A stretch of 64,000 nt of DNA, taken from an uncultured Methanomassiliicoccales archaeon (GTDB taxonomy: Archaea; Thermoplasmatota; Thermoplasmata; Methanomassiliicoccales; Methanomethylophilaceae). Under the pieces are notes generated by a model that saw only the letters and a program-made list of their open reading frames with translations, was not told where the DNA came from and did no database searches. The first letter of the stretch is position 1, and each line of letters starts with the position of its first letter. Location: assembly GCA_934702355.1 (NCBI GenBank), contig CAKUXX010000001.1:62001-126000 (forward strand), read 5' to 3'. Shown here piece by piece: positions 1 through 8,703 of the stretch. Both the position numbers and the translations under genes were made by a program.

Positions 1-300
1 TCTCGTGATAAGAAAATACTTGTGATCATGATAAGTCATGATCTCAACATTGCAGCAAAATATGCAGATAACATGATTCTCCTATACAAAGGAGGAATTT
101 TTGCCGTTGGTGAACCTAAAGAAGTCATCACCAAAGAAGCGCTCAGAGTCGTTTATCATGTGGATGCTGACATCGTTGAATATGACGGACGCCCCCACGT
201 GGTGATAAGAGATTCATTTAAAGGTGAAGAGGACAAGGACTGGATACCTCCTGAAAGAGATGTGCCTGTTCTGGAATTGAAGGCCGACATGGAGGAATGA
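1..300 (+). CDS. ABC transporter ATP-binding protein, C-terminal part (FecE/BtuD type), 5' truncated by window edge
   Basis: Only the last 99 codons are present, read in frame from base 1. They carry the H-loop (I-S-H-D-L-N) that follows Walker B in ABC ATPases, then the usual C-terminal segment of iron-siderophore/cobalamin importers. The stop codon overlaps the start of the next permease gene (ATGA), so the ATPase and two permeases form one operon. The ATPase would power import through the two FecCD proteins. Substrate (ferric chelate, haem or corrinoid) cannot be decided here, because the binding protein would lie outside the window. Given the corrinoid-dependent metabolism nearby, a cobamide is a reasonable alternative to iron. 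Confidence 0.85.
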   Translation, partial: SRDKKILVIMISHDLNIAAKYADNMILLYKGGIFAVGEPKEVITKEALRVVYHVDADIVEYDGRPHVVIRDSFKGEEDKDWIPPERDVPVLELKADMEE

Positions 301-1373
301 TTGTGGAGGCCTTTGATGATAAGATTGAGGACTATAATCATCTGACTCATAGGAAAGTCATATTCACAGTCAGCTGTCTGCTGATAGTAGTCATAGTCAC
401 AGGACTGTCTATTTCGGTTGGGGCTCGCAGCATCCCGTTCTTCAGAGTGTATGAAGTAATCCTCGAACATCTTCAAGGCGTTACATATCCTCTTGGAACT
501 GAAGAATGGTGGGACGACTATGTTGTGTGGAAAGTGAGACTCCCGCGCGCACTGATAGCTTTGACCGCTGGAGCAGGACTGTCCGTAGCAGGGGCCACTC
601 TTCAAAGTATTATGAAAAACCCCTTGGCCGATGCTTACACCACAGGAGTATCATCTGCAGCTGTTTTTGGAGTAACGGTTGCAATGATCATGGGGTTCAC
701 GATCAGTTCAAACAATCAATATGGGCTGGTGTTTAATGCATTCGTATTCGGATTGATTCCTGCAGGAGTCATGATCATTGTATCAAAGATGTCCAATGTG
801 GGTCCAGCCACTCTTATTCTGTCCGGTGTCGCGATATCATACCTATTTGGCGCGATGAGCACTCTGATTATGACAACGGCTACCAATCAATCACTTGCTC
901 AAGCATATGTTTGGCAGATAGGATCGCTTCAAGATCTTAGTTGGAATAGCCTACCGCTCATGCTAGGTGTGGTCAGTTTCAGTTCTGTAGTATTAATGCT
1001 CACAGCGAACAAACTGAACATAATGACCTTGGGGGATTCGTCCGCAAAAGGACTAGGACTCGATCCGGACAATTACCGTCTGATATGCCTTATATTGACA
1101 TCACTCATGGTGGCATCGATCATCAGTTTCACTGGAATATTAGGTTTTGTTGGATTGGTCGTTCCACACATCGTGAGAATGATAGTAGGTGCTGACAACA
1201 AATTCGTATTACCTGGTTCTGCAATATTTGGAGCTGCCTTCCTTCTCATCATGGATACGATTGCAAAATGCATCTCGATGCCTGATGAATTACCGGTTGG
1301 TATCATAATGTCATTCGTCGGCGCACCAATTTTCCTCATTATGATCATAAGATTGAAGAAAGAGGTGTGGTGA
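297..1373 (+). CDS. FecCD-family ABC transporter permease (first of two)
   Basis: A 358-residue polytopic membrane protein of the FecCD/BtuC family, close to the usual 330-350 residues plus an N-terminal extension of about 20. Family signatures visible are the R-L-P-R-A region near residue 80, K-N-P-L-A-D-A-Y just after, and G-F-V-G-L-V-V-P-H-I-V-R near residue 280, the cytoplasmic loop that contacts the ATPase. Its ATG overlaps the ATPase stop, and the second permease starts directly after its TGA, so the pair probably forms a heterodimeric channel rather than the more common homodimer. Confidence 0.9.
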   Translation: MIVEAFDDKIEDYNHLTHRKVIFTVSCLLIVVIVTGLSISVGARSIPFFRVYEVILEHLQGVTYPLGTEEWWDDYVVWKVRLPRALIALTAGAGLSVAGATLQSIMKNPLADAYTTGVSSAAVFGVTVAMIMGFTISSNNQYGLVFNAFVFGLIPAGVMIIVSKMSNVGPATLILSGVAISYLFGAMSTLIMTTATNQSLAQAYVWQIGSLQDLSWNSLPLMLGVVSFSSVVLMLTANKLNIMTLGDSSAKGLGLDPDNYRLICLILTSLMVASIISFTGILGFVGLVVPHIVRMIVGADNKFVLPGSAIFGAAFLLIMDTIAKCISMPDELPVGIIMSFVGAPIFLIMIIRLKKEVW

Positions 1374-2441
1374 ATGCGGACCTATGAAGAATTCCTTTCA
1401 GCGTACAATGATTATTTGCTGAAAAAAATAATTTTCACCGTATTATGCATCGGGGCTGTGATAATAGCCTTCTTCATTGGCATGAACATAGGCGATTATA
1501 ACACAACTGCAGCAGATGTTATCGAAGTGATTAAGTGGCATTTATCCGGAAATATCCCGACGGATGAAGATTCGGTCATGTTGAACTACATCATTTGGGA
1601 TCTTCGCGTACCTCGCACGATTGGAACTATCTGCCTAGGTGCGATTCTGGCAGTTTGCGGAGTTGCAATGCAGAGTGCAATGAAAAATCCCCTTGCGGAT
1701 CCGTACACCACAGGTATTGCATCTGGAGCTTCTTTCGGAGTTGCCTTGTTGATAATATGGAATATTGCATTGTTCCCCACATTATCATACAATCTACGTC
1801 TGACAGTGAACGCATTCGTGTTCTCATTACTGCCAACTGCCATCATTCTTTTCTTCAGCCAACTGAAAAAGACATCACCCACAAGAATGATTCTAACTGG
1901 AATCGCAGTCATGTATTTGTTCAGTGCAACAACATCACTTATGATGCTCATGGCAAATCCAGACAATCTGGGTGAGGTCTATAGGTGGAATCTTGGTAAT
2001 CTGGGAGAGATAAACTGGGATAATCTGTACTTCTTTGTTTTTGCAGGATTATTCTCTACAATAACCATATCGCTCTTTGCTTCAAAGCTTAACATTCTGT
2101 CAATGAATGATAATGCTGTGAAGTCGATGGGCATTGAACCAAACAAAGCCCGTACGATTATCCTCCTCCTTGTTTGTGTATCCACCGCCATGGCAGTCTG
2201 CTTCACAGGAACGATAGGATTCGTAGGACTTGTTGTGCCCCACATGATGCGTATGGTAATCGGTTCGGATTGCAAGTACCTTATACCGGCCTGCGCGGCA
2301 TTCGGAGGACTGTTCCTCGTATGCTGCGATCTCATCGCCAAAGCGGTGATCGTCGCAGGTCTGCCCGTCGGAGTGATAACATCTCTGATCGGTGCGCCTC
2401 TGTTCATCTACATCCTTCTCAGAAGAAGCAGAGGAAGCTAA
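1374..2441 (+). CDS. FecCD-family ABC transporter permease (second of two)
   Basis: A 355-residue paralogue of the preceding permease with the same family motifs: L-R-V-P-R near residue 80, K-N-P-L-A-D-P-Y next, and G-F-V-G-L-V-V-P-H-M-M-R near residue 285. The ATG follows the preceding TGA with no gap, so translation is probably coupled. It ends with TAA, one of few genes here not ending in TGA. The three importer genes look more AT-rich than most of the window. Substrate is iron chelate or corrinoid by family; not resolvable from sequence. Confidence 0.9.
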   Translation: MRTYEEFLSAYNDYLLKKIIFTVLCIGAVIIAFFIGMNIGDYNTTAADVIEVIKWHLSGNIPTDEDSVMLNYIIWDLRVPRTIGTICLGAILAVCGVAMQSAMKNPLADPYTTGIASGASFGVALLIIWNIALFPTLSYNLRLTVNAFVFSLLPTAIILFFSQLKKTSPTRMILTGIAVMYLFSATTSLMMLMANPDNLGEVYRWNLGNLGEINWDNLYFFVFAGLFSTITISLFASKLNILSMNDNAVKSMGIEPNKARTIILLLVCVSTAMAVCFTGTIGFVGLVVPHMMRMVIGSDCKYLIPACAAFGGLFLVCCDLIAKAVIVAGLPVGVITSLIGAPLFIYILLRRSRGS

Positions 2442-2572
2442 CCTTTTCCGGGGCCTTGCGCCCCATCCAGGCCATTTTACAGAAGAACGAAAAAAGGATA
2501 GATGACAGACTAGACTCAGATTGAAGGAAATGATACATTCCATTCATTCCGCAATTTGGCCTGGAAAGAGCA

Positions 2573-2591
2573 GGGGTGCTCGAAGCACCCC
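2573..2591 (-). terminator. Hairpin terminator of the mtbCB-permease operon
   Basis: A perfect 8-bp stem (GGGGTGCT / AGCACCCC) with a 3-base loop lies about 30 bases beyond the stop of the last minus-strand gene, and a pyrimidine-rich run follows on that strand. It sits between convergent units, so it may also stop the importer transcript from the other side. Confidence 0.55.
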
Positions 2592-2619
2592 CTAAGAAGT
2601 TTGTCGGGGATGTGTTTGC

Positions 2620-2754
2620 TCAAAGCTGTTTGTACAGCCTCTTGGCCATCCACATGCCGAACATTGCCAACCCGATGATGAACACAGAGCTGATGATCTC
2701 GCCATGCGGAATGCCGCCGGCGAAATAGTCCGCATAGAGATCCCATTGGGACAT
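2620..2754 (-). CDS. 44-residue single-span membrane protein in the dimethylamine operon
   Basis: A 45-codon frame whose ATG comes 3 bases after the stop of the winged-helix gene, with a GGAGG-type ribosome-binding site inside that gene's last codons. The product starts M-S-Q-W-D-L-Y-A-D-Y-F-A-G-G, then has one hydrophobic segment (residues about 19-36, I-I-S-S-V-F-I-I-G-L-A-M-F-G-M-W-M) and a basic tail (K-R-L-Y-K-Q-L). I know no family for it. Its position as last gene behind the permease and regulator suggests a small permease partner or membrane tether. Coding potential rests on coupling, ribosome-binding site and the clean membrane pattern. Confidence 0.6.
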   Translation of the reverse strand: MSQWDLYADYFAGGIPHGEIISSVFIIGLAMFGMWMAKRLYKQL

Positions 2755-2757
2755 ACC

Positions 2758-3066
2758 TCATGCCTCCTTCGGGATTACCTTGGTCCTGAGATCTTCGAGG
2801 TAGCTGCGGCCCAGGTTGGTTATGTTGTACTGGGTCAGAAGGGCACCCTGCTTGTAGTGTCCGTCCTCGTCGATCTTGTTGCCCTCCTCGCGGATGAGTC
2901 CGGCGGATACGAGCTCGATCAGATCGTAGTTGATCATGTTGCGACCGTGGTCCGTGTTCATCCTGTACTCGCCCTGGATGTTGGGGACGATCTCGTCGTT
3001 CCACTGTCCGGGGTTGGTCTCGATGTACTCGAGAAGCCTGAACTTGAGCGGTGTGTGCTCCATCAT
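2758..3066 (-). CDS. Winged-helix DNA-binding protein, 102 residues
   Basis: A small basic/acidic protein with a winged-helix pattern: L-L-E-Y-I-E-T-N near residue 10, a recognition-helix region around residues 38-55 (N-M-I-N-Y-D-L-I-E-L-V-S-A-G-L-I) and a wing with E-E-G-N-K-I-D-E-D. This resembles archaeal PadR/ArsR-like or DUF2250-type regulators, but the family is not certain. GGAGG lies 8 bases before the first of two adjacent ATGs. It sits between the putative methylamine permease and the membrane miniprotein, so local control of dimethylamine use is a reasonable inference. Confidence 0.75.
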   Translation of the reverse strand: MMEHTPLKFRLLEYIETNPGQWNDEIVPNIQGEYRMNTDHGRNMINYDLIELVSAGLIREEGNKIDEDGHYKQGALLTQYNITNLGRSYLEDLRTKVIPKEA

Positions 3067-3091
3067 TTTATTTCCCTCCTATCAAATTGTT

Positions 3092-4177
3092 TCACTCGAT
3101 ATCGTCCTTCAGAGAGACCAATCCCTCAGCATCCTCGCTTCCGAGAAGGTAGCTACCAAAGAGACAGATGATCAGACCTGCAATGGTGGATCCGACGATG
3201 ATCAGCATGGAGTCGTCGTCATAACCAAGAGCGGCTTCCGGTCCTGCGAATATGACCAGGAATATGATCGCACATGCGGCATAGAGACTTCCGATGGCCT
3301 GTCCACGGGGAACTCCCAACATTGGGAACGACTTGTACCATGTGACGTAACACCATGCGAAAGAGAATCCCAGCAGGATGACTGCGAACAGCACTGCAGG
3401 ATCTGCAAGCCAGTGGGCCGCGGAGAATATGGGTATTCCGCAGACGGACAGCACAATCATGACAAGGACCCAGAACAGAGCCTCGAATATGAACCTCAGG
3501 TGGAGACCGACATCGGGCTCGCAGAGGTCGAGTGCCTTTCCGGCGACTGCTCCCTCGCATCCCCAACCGACGGCTGCCATGATACCACCGATCAATCCGA
3601 TAGCGGATCCCTCGATTCCGTTTGCCACGATTGTTCCGAGGTACAGAGTGATTCCTCCGAAGAGGATGACTGTGATTCCTGCGTATGCCCTCTTGGACAC
3701 TTTCTGGTGAAGCACCAGGACGGTCAGCGTTGTACCGATGATCGGGTACAGGAGACCGGAGATCGCGGCGAAACCGGATCCGATGAAGTAGGTTGCTATG
3801 TATGTTCCGGAAACGGCACATGCACCGCAGATACCTGCGGCAAGGAAGTACTTCGTGGCGGCCTTCGTCTGAACGATGGTCCTCTTGAGCTCACGGGTCT
3901 TTCCAAGATATCCGTTCCATATGAACAGTAACACAGCACAGGCGATCGCATTGATTCCTGTCAGGAAAACAGCTTCGAGAACACCGATGGTGCCCTCTCC
4001 CATGTTGGGGTGCTCTGCCAGAATGTTGGCACCGAGCTCGTTGAGCATATCCATGTTCCAAATGGCGTAGCCCGGCACATACCAGATACCCCAATACAAT
4101 GCACAGAGGACACCCATCAGTATCCCTATGCGAATCTTCTTCTTGTGATTCTGAATTTTCAGTTCTTCTACATCCAT
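3092..4177 (-). CDS. DMT-superfamily permease, putative methylamine permease (MttP/MtbP-like)
   Basis: A 361-residue protein with about ten hydrophobic spans and a short charged N-terminus. The first span contains W-G-I-W-Y-V-P-G, a pattern I associate with the MttP/MtbP-type permeases next to methylamine methyltransferase genes in Methanosarcina; near residue 275 is C-Y-V-T-W-Y-K-S-F-P, and G-R/P-R-G-Q-A-I-G-S-L-Y follows. A strong GGAGG is 7 bases before the ATG. It lies downstream of mtbC-mtbB across a 126-base spacer with strong hairpins. Transport of methylamines is inferred from context and remembered family resemblance, not shown. Confidence 0.75.
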   Translation of the reverse strand: MDVEELKIQNHKKKIRIGILMGVLCALYWGIWYVPGYAIWNMDMLNELGANILAEHPNMGEGTIGVLEAVFLTGINAIACAVLLFIWNGYLGKTRELKRTIVQTKAATKYFLAAGICGACAVSGTYIATYFIGSGFAAISGLLYPIIGTTLTVLVLHQKVSKRAYAGITVILFGGITLYLGTIVANGIEGSAIGLIGGIMAAVGWGCEGAVAGKALDLCEPDVGLHLRFIFEALFWVLVMIVLSVCGIPIFSAAHWLADPAVLFAVILLGFSFAWCYVTWYKSFPMLGVPRGQAIGSLYAACAIIFLVIFAGPEAALGYDDDSMLIIVGSTIAGLIICLFGSYLLGSEDAEGLVSLKDDIE

Positions 4178-4227
4178 TTTGCAACCTCCTACCTTTGCAA
4201 AGCCGGTTTACCGGAAGGGATGTGTAT

Positions 4228-4286
4228 CGGGGGAAAGCTCCCCCGTAAGAGGACGGGATCGGAAAGCCATGGTTCCGAACCCGTCC
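4228..4286 (-). other. Two strong RNA hairpins between mtbB and the permease gene
   Basis: Two stems follow each other in the minus-strand intergenic RNA: 4228-4245 (7 bp, GGGGG core, 4-base loop) and 4251-4286 (GGACGGG paired with CCCGTCC and an inner TCGGAA/TTCCGA, 8-base loop). Neither has a clear U-tract. They could be a partial terminator that lowers permease expression relative to mtbCB, or 3'-end stabilising/processing structures. Confidence 0.5.
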
Positions 4287-4303
4287 CGGGTTTAGTGAGA
4301 TAC

Positions 4304-5707
4304 TCAGCGCCTGGTCTTCTGGCGGAACTTCTCGCAGCTGTTGATCTTGATGTCGAGAAGGTTCTCGATGTTCATCTTGGCGGCGATTCCGCGGGTTGCT
4401 CCGGGCACACCGGTGACGACTCCGATTCCGAGCTCCTCACGGAGATCCCTCATGACGAACTCGTCAGCGATTTCAATAACGTCAATTCCGAGCTTCTTAG
4501 CGACGTACTCCTTGGCGTCCTTGATTCTCATGTTCTTTCCGAACTCCATCCTTGCGACGAGGTCTCCGGCGGACCTGATTCCGCCCATACCGGATGTCAG
4601 GAAGTGAGGAAGATCCATTCCAGCGGGATCTCCCACTCCAACCTATATACCGTCGACGCCGGCAATCTCGACCATGGCCTTGCTGGCCCTGGAGACTGCG
4701 TCTATCGGGGGTGTCTCGCTCATCGGGATTCCGCCGACTCCCATTCCCATGTCAGCATGGATCGGGATCTTGGACTCCTTGACTGCCTCCTTGATGAAGG
4801 TGACGGCCCTTGCGATGTTGAAAGCGAGGGATTTGCTTGTGTTGGTGTTGACGACTGTACCGCAGACGTTTGCACCGGCCTTCTCGGCGAGGTGGACGTA
4901 CTGGTGGGGGTACATTCCTGCTACAACCTGGCCCTCGAACTCGATGGATCCGTGGATACCCATGATGGACTCTCCTGCGAATCCGACCTGGATGTAAGCC
5001 TCGGGGCACTGCTCCCTGAGCTTCTTGACTCCGTTCAGGGTTCCGACACAGTCGGCGTCTCCTGCGGAACCGGTGGTATCGAAATTGAATCCGTCGGAAC
5101 CTGCGGCCTGGAGCCTGGTGGCGACGTACTCGATATCCCTGGTGACGTGCTCGGAAGCGAGCTCGGACTGCTGCATGGACTCCTCGATCTTGAACTCCCT
5201 CATGAGGTCTGCTGGGTTTCCGTAGGGTCCGTCAGGGGCGTAGTAGAGACCCTGGTTGGGCATTGCTCCGTAGAAGAACGGGGCAACGATCTCTGCCTGG
5301 ATCTCCTCCATGGTCTGCATCTCCATAGCGATGACAGGCTTCACGGGTTTGATGGAGTAGTCGGAGTGGGCGAGCTCGAATGTATCGGCTCCCAGTGCCC
5401 TCTCGTGGAGCAGTGCGGCCTCGAGCCTTCCCATGTCGACTCCGTTTCCGGAGTTTCCGTTGTCGCCGGTGAAGTCCAGCTGTCCGATATCGTATGAGAG
5501 GACGACCTCGTGTCCGGGTGCGACTCCCACAACCCTGTCCTGACAGCAGATGATGTCAGCGATGTGCTCCATATCGTTGGAGTCCAGCTGGGGGATCTCT
5601 CCCATGTCGGCAGCGTCTGCGCTTCCGGCGTGGATGTCGTCGAGGATCTGCTGCCTGGACATCAGAACCCTCTTTCCGTCTCCCATCCTTGTGTAGAATT
5701 CGGTCAT
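4304..5707 (-). CDS. mtbB: Dimethylamine:corrinoid methyltransferase MtbB, pyrrolysine-containing
   Basis: Transfers a methyl group from dimethylamine to the Co(I) corrinoid of MtbC. The reading frame is 467 residues, the usual MtbB length, with one in-frame TAG at codon 355 (4643-4645). The flanking residues, M-V-E-I-A-G-V-D-G-I before and V-G-V-G-D-P after, match the conserved MtbB pyrrolysine site. The frame continues for 112 codons with conserved residues (A-G-D-L-V-A-R-M-E-F, A-A-K-M-N-I-E-N-L-L-D-I-K) and ends at TGA. It follows mtbC by 20 bases with an AAGGTGAT ribosome-binding site. A conventional caller would split it in two at the TAG; that is wrong for this organism. Confidence 0.97.
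4643..4645 (-). other. mtbB: In-frame UAG pyrrolysine codon of mtbB
   Basis: Amber codon 355 within a continuous conserved MtbB frame, at the position known to encode pyrrolysine in Methanosarcina MtbB. The decoding machinery (pylT, pylS, pylBCD) lies about 10 kb away in this window. Confidence 0.96.
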
Positions 5708-5727
5708 TAATATCACCTTAAATATTA

Positions 5728-6372
5728 TCAGTCTGAAGCGGTAGCCTGAGCCTTCCTTGTGGTCTCGGAAGCGGACTCTCCGTAGATGTCTGCTCCGATC
5801 TTGTCGGCGTATCCCTGTGTGATGGGTGCTCCGCCGACCATGACGGTGACCTTGTCCCTTATTCCGACGGCCTTGAGCTCGTCGATGACGGACTTCATTC
5901 CGGTCATGGTTGTGGTCATCAGAGCGGACATTCCGCAGAAGTTGGCTCCGTTCTGACACTCGCTGACGAAATTCTTCAGGGGTACATCCCTTCCGAGGTC
6001 GTGGACATCGAATCCAGCGCACTGGAGCATGGTGGAACAGATCGACTTTCCGATGTCGTGGACATCTCCCTCGACGGTTCCCATGACAACGACTCCCTTG
6101 GCGAGTCCGGATCCTGCTCCGGCCTTGAGCTCCTCGTCGAGGATGGTCATTGCGTTCTTCATTCCTGCAGCTGCGCTGAGGACGTGGGGAAGGAAGAGCT
6201 TACCCCTCTCGAACAGTACTCCGACATCGGACATTGCAGCTCCGAGAGCGTTGATGATGTCTGCGGCGGGCATGCCTGCCTCGTGAGCCTCGTTGACAGC
6301 TTTTGTTATGTCAGGGACTTTGCACGAGATCAGTGCTTTTTTCAGATTCTCGTTTTCGGCTTCAAATGCCAT
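5728..6372 (-). CDS. mtbC: Dimethylamine corrinoid protein MtbC
   Basis: A 214-residue cobalamin-binding methyl carrier. An N-terminal four-helix cap (residues 1-90) is followed by a Rossmann-like B12 domain with the D-x-H-x-x-G signature (D103, H105, G108); His105 is the lower cobalt ligand. It accepts methyl from MtbB and is demethylated by the MtbA-type enzyme. The start at 6372 is chosen because GGAGG lies 8 bases upstream; an in-frame ATG 15 bases further up has no ribosome-binding site. First gene of the mtbC-mtbB operon. Confidence 0.95.
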   Translation of the reverse strand: MAFEAENENLKKALISCKVPDITKAVNEAHEAGMPAADIINALGAAMSDVGVLFERGKLFLPHVLSAAAGMKNAMTILDEELKAGAGSGLAKGVVVMGTVEGDVHDIGKSICSTMLQCAGFDVHDLGRDVPLKNFVSECQNGANFCGMSALMTTTMTGMKSVIDELKAVGIRDKVTVMVGGAPITQGYADKIGADIYGESASETTRKAQATASD

Positions 6373-6449
6373 ATCATTTTCCTCCAACGTCGCTTTCGCT
6401 TCGTCTGAAAAAATGATGACAGTTCCAACTTATAAAAGTTGCTAAATAG

Positions 6450-6458
6450 ACTTTTATA
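6450..6458 (-). promoter_or_regulatory. TATA box of mtbC
   Basis: TATAAAAGT on the minus strand about 80 bases before the mtbC start, giving a leader of roughly 50-60 bases that carries the ribosome-binding site. An inverted copy of the same hexamer (TTTTATA) lies about 25 bases downstream in the leader. Confidence 0.5.
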
Positions 6459-6700
6459 CTAGAATTATCAGTTCAATTCCGACGTTCGAAATACCAATCT
6501 TGAATGGTATAATTTTAGTCAATAATTATAATCGTATATCTAATAAATTTTGTTTAAACTAGACATTTGTCTAAAATTCTGCATTTAATGAATTTCATCC
6601 AACGATTGTTTTATCCATCCAAGTTTCCTCCATCAAAAAATTATTTGAACACGACGTTCAAATTGGGTAGTTCTTAAAAATTGGGAAAAAAGTTTATAAA
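6459..6700. promoter_or_regulatory. AT-rich upstream region of mtbC with a 14-bp palindrome
   Basis: No gene is visible. The stretch holds the palindrome TAGACATTTGTCTA at 6560-6573, about 100 bases upstream of the mtbC TATA box, and two copies of GACGTTC followed by (G/A)AA near 6481 and 6653. These are candidate sites for the regulator that induces methylamine genes. A related half-conserved palindrome lies upstream of mtmC at 24117-24130. Confidence 0.4.
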
Positions 6701-6715
6701 GGGGGCATTGCCCCC
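6701..6715 (-). terminator. Hairpin terminator after the APC permease gene
   Basis: GGGGGC-att-GCCCCC stem nine bases past the permease stop on the minus strand, followed on that strand by TTTATAAACTTTTTT, a U-rich run typical of archaeal intrinsic termination. Confidence 0.75.
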
Positions 6716-6723
6716 GTTTGTTT

Positions 6724-8187
6724 TCACTGGCGGAATTCGATGTCGATGTCTTCATCGGATCCGCTGTCGGCCGACTTCTGCACCTTGAACCACACAGGGA
6801 TGAACAGCGAGAGGATGACCAATCCCAAAGCGATCGCGATGAATCCTCCGGTGAGGTAGTAGCTCCAGTACATCAGGCACGGGAAGAAGACGCAGATCTG
6901 CACCAGGCACATGATGAGGATGACGTAATGCCATCCGCGCGGAGCGGAGAAGGGCCTCTCGAGATCGCTGAACCTCTTGTTGGTGCGAGTGATGAAGTAC
7001 GCGCCCAGTGCGATGCAGTTGGCGATACAGTATCCGAGCGCAGATGCCGTCAGAACTGTCATCGTTGTGGTGGAGAGCTCCAGGATGAAGGCGCTCGTCT
7101 CGATGATGAACACCAGCAGAAGGTTGAATATGCCGACGAACTTCATCGCATTCGCAGGCATGCCTGCCTTGTTGACCTTTCCAAAGAACTTCGGGAGGTT
7201 GCCCTCGCAGGCCATGCTGTGGAGTGTTCTAGATGATCCGAGGAATCCGGTCTGGATGATCAGGATCATAGCGACGATCAGGAAGAACAGTGCGATGTAC
7301 GAACCCATGTCGCCGAACGCGAACTCGGCTATGGGCGCAAGTGTGGCGTATCCGGCGGACTCGATCCCGCTCTGTCCCAGGGAACCGTAGACGGATGTCG
7401 AGACGAAGAAGTACATCAGAAGGCAGATGAAACCGCATGAGAACAGGGCCTTCGGAACATCCTTTCCGGGGTTCTTGTACTCAGGGCCGTAGATGGCCGC
7501 GGTCTCCCATGCGCATGCGCTCCACTGGGCCAATCCGAAGCATCCGAGCAGCAGGACCACATCGACGAAGGACCAGGTCCATCCCGGCTTGGTGAAGTCG
7601 GATGTTATGTTGTTGAAGTCGAACATTCCCTTCGCCAGTGCTCCGAGAAGGATTATGATGATAGGGATGAGAGAAATGAGTGCAAGGATAGTACCGGCCT
7701 TGGCGCCGCCTTCGAGACCGCGCGTTCCGAGAACATACATGAGGGCGACGACTGCGAGTCCGACGACCATGTACAATCCCACAGCGGACCATCCGGAGAT
7801 GTCCAGACTGAACATCTGCACGAGATAGTCGCCGATCATCATAGTGAAGATCGCCACGACGGGACACCATGCGAACCAATAGCACCAGGCACAGAACGCC
7901 CCTATAAGTTTCCCCTTGTTGCTCTTTCCCTCCGGATCTGTGAACACTGCTTGCGCACAACCCGGCAGACCCGTTGCATTGGGGAACAGTGTGACCATCT
8001 CCCCGTAGGCGAGATTCTGAACGAATCCCTGCAGAACCGACACGGTCCAAACTACAATGCAGAGACCCCACACGATACTAGATACGTCATAAATCGACGG
8101 CAGGATCAGAAGGGGCACACCTAATGCGATGAACATCCCCTGCTTCCAACTAACCGTACGCGCCAGAGCGGATCCGCCTTCACTCAA
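6724..8187 (-). CDS. APC-superfamily amino acid/amine permease
   Basis: A 487-residue protein with about twelve hydrophobic spans and a charged C-terminal tail, in the amino acid-polyamine-organocation superfamily (first span with G-V-P-L-L-I-L-P-S; W-E-T-A-A-I-Y-G-P-E-Y near residue 230). The start codon is TTG, chosen because GGAGG lies 7 bases upstream and no better ATG exists. It stands between the mtbCB operon and a duplicated regulator, so it may import a methylated amine, a betaine or an amino acid; the substrate is an inference from context. It has its own terminator and a long AT-rich upstream region. Confidence 0.85.
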   Translation of the reverse strand: MSEGGSALARTVSWKQGMFIALGVPLLILPSIYDVSSIVWGLCIVVWTVSVLQGFVQNLAYGEMVTLFPNATGLPGCAQAVFTDPEGKSNKGKLIGAFCAWCYWFAWCPVVAIFTMMIGDYLVQMFSLDISGWSAVGLYMVVGLAVVALMYVLGTRGLEGGAKAGTILALISLIPIIIILLGALAKGMFDFNNITSDFTKPGWTWSFVDVVLLLGCFGLAQWSACAWETAAIYGPEYKNPGKDVPKALFSCGFICLLMYFFVSTSVYGSLGQSGIESAGYATLAPIAEFAFGDMGSYIALFFLIVAMILIIQTGFLGSSRTLHSMACEGNLPKFFGKVNKAGMPANAMKFVGIFNLLLVFIIETSAFILELSTTTMTVLTASALGYCIANCIALGAYFITRTNKRFSDLERPFSAPRGWHYVILIMCLVQICVFFPCLMYWSYYLTGGFIAIALGLVILSLFIPVWFKVQKSADSGSDEDIDIEFRQ

Positions 8188-8703
8188 GGGAATCCCTCCG
8201 CTTATCCGATATCCCTTGGGACTCTGCGTGCCACGGGATGATCAGTCCTGAATTCATTTCAATCCTCCTATTTTTCAGACGATCATGCCAAACTCCGAAA
8301 CCTCCGCGTCGGCGACGGTCCATGTCATTCTCCTTTTCTGACAGCCGCCTTCGCATCGGATGAACCGCGGCCATGATGCGGTTCATCAGAGCATCCATGC
8401 GCACAAACGCCCAATCTTTTCTTTTTCGAACTGCTCTTTTGCTTGTTCGTATATTTCATCTATCCATCTTTATTTAAAACAATGCGAATACTTTTAAATA
8501 CAGTTATAAAAAAATTGATTTAATGAGTCATAAAAACAACATAAAATTATCAAAGAAAGGTTCGATTTGAAATTCTAAATTTAAAATTATCGGATATATT
8601 TAAATAATGATTAAAAAGAATATTTCTAAAGCATAGTAAGTTTTAAATAATGATTGTAGAAAAATCGACAATAATAGCCCGATAGGTCACCGATACAACA
8701 GAT
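8188..8703. promoter_or_regulatory. 516-base intergenic region upstream of the APC permease
   Basis: No supported gene. The half next to the permease is GC-normal and may be a long transcript leader. The distal half (about 8440-8690) is strongly AT-rich with several TTTAAAT/ATTTAAA stretches that could be TATA boxes; I cannot choose among them. Confidence 0.3.

Noticed and set aside
4643..6022. Separate short genes on either side of the TAG in mtbB
   Set aside because: The two parts join into one standard-length MtbB with pyrrolysine at the known position. The upstream extension to 6022 lies inside mtbC in another frame.
8180..8404. 74-residue minus-strand frame upstream of the APC permease
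   Set aside because: Arg-rich, no ribosome-binding site, overlaps the permease start; looks like leader sequence.
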